Assembly: GCA_002887195.1 (NCBI GenBank)
Contig: PJAB01001832.1
Location: 1-11,960 of the forward strand
From: Chrysochromulina parva
Lineage: Eukaryota > Haptophyta > Prymnesiales > Chrysochromulinaceae
Direction of reading: 5' to 3'
Length of the DNA stretch: 11,960 nucleotides
The translations under genes were made by a program, and so were the position numbers. Below are positions 7,901-11,960 of this stretch, in pieces. Every line of letters starts with the position of its first letter. The stretch's first letter is position 1. The notes under the pieces were generated by a model, which had not been told where the DNA came from, made no database searches, and saw nothing but the letters and a program-made list of their open reading frames with translations.

Positions 7901-8123
7901 CATTGGCCGATATAATCGCCCTGACGGGCGAGTACTGGATACCGTAATCAGGCCGCGGCGTCGGGTCAAGCGTGGGGTGATCGCACGTGCAGATGGCAGG
8001 TGGCGGAGGGCGGTCCCGCCGTCGCCTCAGCGGCGAGGACGTCAACATTCCTTCCAACCAGTGTTCCAACGCAAAAAAAGACAACAAAATCGCGTTGGAA
8101 GACGATCGCGTTGTATTGGTCAT
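4917..8123 (-). CDS. Polytopic membrane protein with six TM2-like units
   Basis: A 1068-residue protein I do not recognise as a named family. Residues 1-235 are hydrophilic. From 240 to 930 there are about 18 hydrophobic segments that fall into six units. Each unit has a membrane segment ending in a loop with an invariant His (H257, H416, H508, H606, H713, H810; HR in four), a second segment, and a third ending in an invariant Asp (D324, D473, D571, D677, D774, D924) with Leu/Trp-rich flanks such as LWLRDGILLL. This matches the TM2 domain (GxHRFY loop, then WWLIDLILL), enlarged by an extra segment. An Ala/Gly-rich linker lies at 340-395. A Pro-rich loop (about 851-905, SPPPP type, with possible N-glycosylation site N883) splits unit six. 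Residues 976-1002 resemble a WW domain lacking its second Trp. TM2 proteins elsewhere are small membrane proteins linked to signalling and phagocytosis; no function is assigned here. Start: the only upstream in-frame start-like codon is a TTG, so ATG at 8123 is used, with ATG at 8048 as alternative. Confidence 0.8.
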   Translation of the reverse strand: MTNTTRSSSNAILLSFFALEHWLEGMLTSSPLRRRRDRPPPPAICTCDHPTLDPTPRPDYGIQYSPVRAIISANAGLNRAKKDASRRRERQEFFSSAIEAAQADTSFVLSAVDQLQKADGMPVRMTDLNLDDDCRSSSAFSMGSLLPRSDDTASRGTLEAWREERRRGYKGFSQSDELIRHRQLVRTRAAAAACVARGGAVDGEGEGDAEPGAASLAAFLVRNQQEEARVHRLVTAPPLRFWLLLLLWAVGGVFGAHRVGVRSWRVASLQFGATVLGLTLIIAGTALLDPVRVQARDYPNLESNYVRVLGSIFAVIAVLLWLRDGILLLPMVAGLRYHRTEKEVAAAAATAVAAAAAARPRRQGHNVSGSGSGGDGRGATAEAPRAAREAASPIASFDQLSLRLWWLILGLPCCAHRWVLRHYVHASVHCALLGMACLLWIEAGSGTLVSAYRLCMTLGIVLVGGSLTLWFRDGAQLLRGRLGVQHAPAVEFWIFLGSWGLLGTVGMHRLLLRRYRSAALYPSLAFVGFGLAADAALGLTERLFGFTFIRLIVAILAAGFLFTLLARLAVDLRAIMHSTLRPTNESPLYWNILFSWLFGGLLFGMHRIVANKVSWKAFVILNMYGAGLYCLTWLYMRANEGDASQGDTSKFTAGDSLAVDIVGGGCLFISLVWWLSDLRLVARNRLQYVEETSLWWNVFVVWGSPVGLLGGFHFKSFERPYDWQLFCSLSTIGILTGLTSRQYAAVGRRDDANFLTLVAGFICFGINLARFIADYADMRPNSFLQRQIGSEKFGLVRRAYFTTGLICSGHLWLLRKRRNSGIACFTTVLLHSVGTWLLVTVYTPVTTTYEPPSQPLAPPPFTFTRPPPSPPPPPSPPPLGPINRTFPLFPSPPPPLFEPLPSNDMLKTISISFLLLLALLWIKDGLLLITGRADLSGEQIEIVEDDGDVELQAASASADGKPADEDEPGLTPIEPLPHWRTFRTNLSSKYYFDPKTEFVHHLSKDGQGNYAVDPIHNRTFVYDSLQELDEKVELAEFDRAVAAEEAARIRGSDERSRRIAHGVDDQRV
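5409..5573 (-). repeat. Pro-rich (SPPPP) low-complexity segment, CGG-rich DNA
   Basis: The plus strand carries dense GGCGGCGG tracts, encoding residues about 851-905 of the membrane protein: repeated PPPSPPPPPSPPP-like blocks with two FT/F-containing interruptions. SPPPP blocks are typical of extensin-like, hydroxyproline-glycosylated extracellular stretches in algae and plants. The segment sits between the second and third hydrophobic stretches of the sixth TM2-like unit. Confidence 0.8.
8064..8100. repeat. 9-bp inverted repeat at the start of the membrane-protein gene
   Basis: TTCCAACGC (8064-8072) and GCGTTGGAA (8092-8100) are exact reverse complements with a 19-nt A-rich spacer. The stem lies 23-59 nt inside the coding region if ATG at 8123 is used, or just 5' of the alternative ATG at 8048. 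A stem of this size between two candidate start codons could influence which one is used, but this is inference. Confidence 0.5.
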
Positions 8124-8482
8124 ATCTGAGTTCAAAGAAAATAGTACAGTAGGACGACGGTAGGTTAGTGATTGTGGCTCATCAACCTACACAAAGGCAG
8201 CCTGGTCAGCTCTTCAAATCCTAAGGTCAACGATCCTGCCCAGCAACATGTTGAAGGAAAACGCGGTCTCACCCGGCGACCGAGCCGCAGCCGGGACACA
8301 CGCACAGGGCACTAACACGGAACCGACACCCAAATGGCGTCTTGTACAGTATGGGCCCGCGTGCCAAGACGGGGTCCCCCCCCCCCCCCGGAGCCTCGGA
8401 GCATCTGCAGTGCTCACTACAGTGCCTCTCACAAGCCATCCCAGATCCCTCCCGGCTCTCCTACGTCCCACACGCTGCGCCA
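8124..8482. other. Intergenic: membrane-protein 5' region and TPS 3' region
   Basis: This 359-nt gap holds the 3' UTR of the TPS/TPP-like gene on its right and the promoter and 5' UTR of the membrane-protein gene on its left. A run of 14 C at 8376-8389, read as 14 G in the TPS transcript about 94 nt past its stop, is the main feature. GGGG at 8371-8374 could pair back onto it. AT content rises towards 8130-8230. No coding region, TATA box or RNA gene is supported. Confidence 0.55.
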
Positions 8483-11011
8483 TCACCCGAGCTCCGCGAG
8501 GTTGCCATACGAGGCGCTCATACTTCCAAGGCCGGCCTTCATCTTCCTTCCCATCCCGCCACCCCCTGCGCCGCTAGTTTCGCTGCCGGCCGTGCCGAGC
8601 GCCATCCCGGGCGCGCGGAAGCCGATGGAGCACAGGAGCTCAAGCAGGCTCACGACCTCGCGATAGTCGTCCAGGTAGCGCTCCGCCTCAGAGGGCTTGC
8701 GCCCGACGGTGACGGTGAACACTCCGGCGTCCGTCTTGCCACGTTTGGCGTGCAGCGCAGAGAACATGAGCTCATCGGTAGAGTCATCTCCAGCGCAAAG
8801 GATGAAGTCGACCTTGCCGCCGCCGTCGGCCTCAAGCAGGTCGAGCATGAGGCTCGCCATCGCCCCCTTGTTGATGTCCTTGTGGCACGCCTCGACGTAC
8901 CCCTTGCCGGTGCGCACGACCACTGGGAAGTCAGCCAGCACGTGCTGCAGCGACATCTGCAGCTCCTTGCTCGACATGGCGCCGAACTCGGGATCGCTGT
9001 CCGTGAAGTCGTACAGGATCGACGAGCCCTTCTGCTGCACGAACGCGCCGTGCGTGCGGGTCGCGTACATGCTCATCACACTGTGCGCGATGGAGCGCCA
9101 CTGGTCATCCGCCTTGAGCGGCTGCCGCCACTCGCCCGAGCGCAGCCGGTACTCGAAGCCGTGCTCGACCGCAAGGGAGAGGCCGGGCACCGCCCCGAAG
9201 GCGGCCTCGACTTTGTCCTTCGAGAGGCCCGACATGATCATCACGTCGCACGACGGGTGCGCGGACAGGGCCGCGAGCGCGTCGAGCACGGGGCGCGGCA
9301 GCGCGTAGCCGGTGGCGTCGCGTTGGTCGTAGAAGGCTTTGACCGAGGGCGCGAGGGTGCCCCCCCAGTCGAGGAGGAGGAGTCGGCGCGACGCGCGCTG
9401 GAAGGCCTCGATCGTGCTCGAGCTATCGAGGGGCTTGAAGCCCGCGCCCATGCCCACCAGACGAAACTTCGCATGGCCGAAGCCCACGCGCACAAAGTCG
9501 CCCTCCGTCTTGGCCGCCGTCGCCTTCAGCTCCCGCAGGAAGCGCTGCGCAAAGGCCTCATTAGTACAGCGCATGATGTGCTCAAAGTCCTTGGCGGCAC
9601 GCGCTGCGCGCTCCTCGATTTGCATCTGGAGCGCTGTGTCGAGCGTCTCGACGAGCTCGGTCTGCGAGTTTGGGTTGATGCGCAGGCAGCCGTTGAGCAC
9701 GCGTGCGAAGCCGGTGAACTCGGACAGGACGAGCACGCCCGGTGGCTGCATGCTCAGCTGGCGTGCGAGCACATACTCGAGAGGGAAGACGTTGATGGCC
9801 TCGCGCAACGCCGTCACGAGCAGCACGCTGCACGCGCACCAGAGTCGCAGCCGCTCGATCGGTGTCAGGTGCGAGCGCACTTCAAAGTGCACCGAGCCCG
9901 GGAAGGTCGCATTGATCCGCGCCACGATGCCTCGGAGCTCCGCCTCAACGGCCGGCGCAGTGTTGAGCGCGATGCGGTTGCGCGCGCCCACGCACACCTG
10001 CACGAGGGTGTAGCCCTGCCGGTAGTGTGGGTAGTCACGAAGCAGCGCCTCCCAAGCGAGCAGCTTCGCCGCCACCCCCTTGAGCCGGTCCAGGTAGTCG
10101 AGCCCGCCCAGGAGCACGTGCCCGGGCATGCGGTGCGGCCGGCTGCACACGTCGAAGAGGGCGACGTCGGCCGCGTTCGGAGTCACCACAAACTCGGGCG
10201 CCTTGAGCCAGCGATCGACCTGCTTCGGCGAGATGCCAAACGTGCAAATCTGCACGTGCACGTGCCGACCCTCATACTCGACGCCGAGGAAGCCCCCCTT
10301 TTGGAACTCGTACTCAAGCCCTAGCATCCGCTTGCAGCAGGTGAGGAAGTTGCGCGCGTACTCGAAGAGGAGGAAGCCGACCAGGTCGACGTTGAGGAGC
10401 GATCGGAGCAGCTCGAGACGCACGGCGACGGTACGCCACACGTCCGACGCCGGGAAGGGCGCATGCAGGAAGAAGCCGATCTTGGCCAGCGGCATCTTGC
10501 GAACGATGCACGAGGGTGCGAGCATCAGATGGTAGTCGTGCACCCAGATCATCTCGTTGCCCTCGCCATCGTTCCCATAGTTCTCGAGCACCTTGTCAGC
10601 AAAGAGCTGGTTCACTTGGCAGTAGGCGCGCCATTCGTCGGGCTGGAACGGGTCGGTGCTCTGGATCACGTGCATTTGGTTGTGCATCATTGGCGCCAGG
10701 TACTGACGGCAGAATCGGTGGTAGTACCGCTCCTTGAGGTCGGCATCGAGAAAAAGGACGACCGAGTTGTACTGCTGGAGCAGCAGACGCTCGAGCCGAT
10801 CCTGCTCCATCTGGTCAGGCACGTCCAGCTCGATGCATCCCACGTACGTGATCCTCGTCGGCAGGCCCATGCCGGACATGTCGATGCCACGCTCGTCATC
10901 CCACTGGATGTTGTAGCCGTCGCCCGCCCGCTCCACGCGGAGCGGCAAATGGTAGGCGACGATGATCACGTGGTCCGCACGGTCCAGGGTAGGCGGCTCC
11001 TTGGCGAGCAT
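8483..11011 (-). CDS. Class II-like trehalose-6-phosphate synthase/phosphatase fusion, probable pseudo-enzyme
   Basis: An 842-residue two-domain protein: a GT20 synthase-like domain (about 14-500) followed by a HAD trehalose-phosphatase-like domain (about 540-800) and a Gly/Ser-rich tail. This is the arrangement of plant and algal class II TPS proteins. Family landmarks include HDYHLM (158-163), GFFLHAPFP (179-187), DLVGFLLFEYARNFL (209-223), LGLEYE (230-235), VEHGFEYR (615-622) and GDDSTDE (741-747). The active sites are altered. By alignment to E. coli OtsA from memory, R9 is H21, W85 is A106, R262 is Y306 and D361 is E404, while D130 (D159), K267 (K311), N364 (N407) and E369 (E412) are kept. 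The phosphatase box DxDGT reads DWGGT (548-552), so the nucleophile stays but the acid/base Asp is Gly. Class II proteins are often regulatory, so a sensing or scaffold role is likelier than catalysis. Start: only a TTG lies upstream before a stop, so ATG at 11011 is used; it begins close to the first beta strand, leaving almost no N-terminal extension. Confidence 0.9.
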   Translation of the reverse strand: MLAKEPPTLDRADHVIIVAYHLPLRVERAGDGYNIQWDDERGIDMSGMGLPTRITYVGCIELDVPDQMEQDRLERLLLQQYNSVVLFLDADLKERYYHRFCRQYLAPMMHNQMHVIQSTDPFQPDEWRAYCQVNQLFADKVLENYGNDGEGNEMIWVHDYHLMLAPSCIVRKMPLAKIGFFLHAPFPASDVWRTVAVRLELLRSLLNVDLVGFLLFEYARNFLTCCKRMLGLEYEFQKGGFLGVEYEGRHVHVQICTFGISPKQVDRWLKAPEFVVTPNAADVALFDVCSRPHRMPGHVLLGGLDYLDRLKGVAAKLLAWEALLRDYPHYRQGYTLVQVCVGARNRIALNTAPAVEAELRGIVARINATFPGSVHFEVRSHLTPIERLRLWCACSVLLVTALREAINVFPLEYVLARQLSMQPPGVLVLSEFTGFARVLNGCLRINPNSQTELVETLDTALQMQIEERAARAAKDFEHIMRCTNEAFAQRFLRELKATAAKTEGDFVRVGFGHAKFRLVGMGAGFKPLDSSSTIEAFQRASRRLLLLDWGGTLAPSVKAFYDQRDATGYALPRPVLDALAALSAHPSCDVMIMSGLSKDKVEAAFGAVPGLSLAVEHGFEYRLRSGEWRQPLKADDQWRSIAHSVMSMYATRTHGAFVQQKGSSILYDFTDSDPEFGAMSSKELQMSLQHVLADFPVVVRTGKGYVEACHKDINKGAMASLMLDLLEADGGGKVDFILCAGDDSTDELMFSALHAKRGKTDAGVFTVTVGRKPSEAERYLDDYREVVSLLELLCSIGFRAPGMALGTAGSETSGAGGGGMGRKMKAGLGSMSASYGNLAELG

Positions 11012-11213
11012 GAAGCGCGAATGACTGCGATGTGCGGCACCGCAATCTCCGGTCACGTCAGGTTGCAAACGCGACGGAAAAGTTGTGATCTCTCGGAGAT
11101 CGCGGCGCCGTGTTGGACACTTAGTAAAGGTCCCCTCACAATCGTTCCCATCTTAAACCGGATGGGCCGGACGGCTGCGACACAACCGCTGTACTCGCTC
11201 TCGCGAGCTCCCC

Positions 11214-11230
11214 CCGCGGTTCAACCGCGG
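11214..11230. repeat. 17-bp palindrome CCGCGGTT-C-AACCGCGG
   Basis: Two perfect 8-bp arms flank a single base. CCGCGGTT is also directly repeated (11214-11221 and 11225-11232). It lies about 205-220 nt upstream of the TPS ATG, within plausible promoter range. The symmetry is typical of a dimeric-factor site. It resembles a tRNA T-arm superficially, but the loop and stem register does not fit. Confidence 0.5.
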
Positions 11231-11445
11231 TTCCGCGCATCGAGATGCCGCTTGAGCTTACGCAGCCCAAGGCGTAGGCTGGTCAAATGGTGAGGGCGCG
11301 CACGGAGGAGTGACCCTACAATGATGTAACAAAATGCAGGCATGCAGCCTGCGTCGAGTCCAATTCATGGCAAGATTCATGGTCGGGTCTGCGCCCACTT
11401 GCACGTTCGGCGACAGCCCGGTGGTCCGGCGAGGTCCGAGGACCG

Positions 11446-11466
11446 ATCGTGGACTAATCGTGGACT
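11446..11466. repeat. 10-bp direct repeat ATCGTGGACT, spacing 11
   Basis: ATCGTGGACT occurs at 11446-11455 and 11457-11466, one base apart. The spacing is close to one helical turn. It is in gene-free DNA about 440 nt upstream of the TPS ATG and may be a simple tandem duplication. Confidence 0.45.
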
Positions 11467-11594
11467 GTGGTCTGTGGTGATGACCTGGACGCTGTCTGAG
11501 CCTGTCTCACTCACTTACTCAATACTCGAGATACAATTGTCATGATCTCATGTCTCAGGCCAAGCCGGTAAGTCGACGAAAATGGCTAGTGTTC

Positions 11595-11616
11595 ATAGAC
11601 TGAAAATAGACTGAAA
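11595..11616. repeat. 11-bp tandem duplication ATAGACTGAAA
   Basis: Two exact, adjacent copies of ATAGACTGAAA occupy 11595-11605 and 11606-11616 and run into an A-tract. The most economical reading is a small replication-slippage duplication in non-coding DNA. Confidence 0.6.
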
Positions 11617-11665
11617 AAAAGCACGATCAATGCACGCCCGCGCCCGAGACCCGTTTATATACTGC

Positions 11666-11683
11666 TCGTGTTTATAAACACGA
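11666..11683. repeat. 18-bp perfect palindrome containing TTTATAAA
   Basis: TCGTGTTTATAAACACGA reads identically on both strands with no spacer. A second AT-rich box, TTTATATA, lies just left of it (11654-11661). In GC-rich surroundings these are the most TATA-like elements in the window. They are about 650 nt from the TPS ATG, so they may serve a gene outside the window or nothing at all. Confidence 0.5.
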
Positions 11684-11960
11684 CGACGCCTGGTTAAACA
11701 CAGGGGTCAAAACCACTTTGGATGGCCGGGTGGGTGGCGACAACTTGGCTTGGCTTACCTTGACTTGACTCGTCCGGCGAAAACTCAAAACAGTTGGGGG
11801 GGTAGACGAAAGAGAACGCTCATGACGACGCACATTTTGATCGCGGGAAACGCATAGATCATTCACTGGTTTTATTCATGGGAAAGCACAGCCGCCACGC
11901 ATTCCGTTCCGACGCAGCAAAGAGCATTCGCCGACCGGCTGGGCAGCACCGCGATGGCAA

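Larger units (their letters stand above)
11012..11960. other. Right flank, 5' side of the TPS gene, no gene seen
   Basis: This 949-nt stretch should hold the TPS promoter and 5' UTR near its left end. I find no supportable coding region: open frames are short and give no recognisable motif. It is clearly less GC-rich than the genes, especially beyond 11500. It contains the palindrome at 11214-11230, direct repeats at 11446-11466 and 11595-11616, a TATA-containing palindrome at 11666-11683, and AATAAA on the minus strand (11871-11876). The last could be the poly(A) signal of a further minus-strand gene outside the window. The final 80 bases are open on the minus strand but too short to call. 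Confidence 0.55.

Noticed and set aside
8342..10324. A 660-codon open frame on the plus strand opposite the TPS gene
   Set aside because: It is antisense to a well-supported gene. Its product is a His/Arg/Ala-rich low-complexity string without motifs, and in GC-rich coding DNA the opposite strand is often open by codon bias.
11012..11068. Longer N-terminus for the TPS-like protein
   Set aside because: Only a TTG is present. Further upstream the frame ends at a stop near 11153-11155 without any ATG.
11214..11232. tRNA T-arm
   Set aside because: GGTTCAA is present, but the stem register fails at the loop-closing pair and no acceptor or anticodon arms are found nearby.
11881..11960. C-terminal end of another minus-strand gene, followed by AATAAA
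   Set aside because: All three minus-strand frames are open over this short stretch and none gives a recognisable peptide, so a call would be a guess.

Overview
The window looks like nuclear DNA of a GC-rich eukaryote, most likely a unicellular alga. The evidence is four long intronless genes encoding eukaryote-type proteins (a TRAPP subunit, a Ste20-type kinase, a class II-like trehalose-phosphate synthase/phosphatase fusion and a very large polytopic membrane protein with extensin-like SPPPP stretches). Coding regions are rich in Ala, Pro and Gly, while the gaps are visibly less GC-rich. A haptophyte or another high-GC, intron-poor alga would fit. The exact lineage is an inference I cannot settle from sequence alone.

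Layout. All four genes are on the minus strand, head to tail. Reading along transcription (right to left): TPS/TPP-like protein (11011 to 8483), TM2-repeat membrane protein (8123 to 4917), Ste20/GCK-type kinase (4601 to 2187), TRAPPC12-like TPR protein (1693 to 452). The gaps between them are only 315-493 nt, so each must hold one gene's 3' UTR and the next gene's promoter and 5' UTR. The outer flanks, 1-451 and 11012-11960, contain no supportable gene; they hold short repeats, palindromes and homopolymer runs. For three of the four genes the open frame runs a few codons upstream of the first ATG but contains only a TTG there. I therefore start at the first in-frame ATG.

Function. There is no sign that the four genes form one pathway. 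TRAPPC12 serves vesicle trafficking. The kinase is a complete, apparently active Ste20/MST-like enzyme with an unrecognised tail carrying three copies of a PYGxATPVxVSYxTL motif. The most unusual product is the 1068-residue membrane protein. It can be read as six diverged, enlarged TM2-domain units, each keeping one His in the first loop and one Asp at the end of its last membrane segment. A Pro-rich loop interrupts the sixth unit and a degenerate WW-like module follows near the C-terminus. The TPS/TPP-like protein has the expected architecture, but several sugar-binding residues of its synthase half and the second catalytic Asp of its phosphatase half are replaced. It may therefore be a regulatory pseudo-enzyme.
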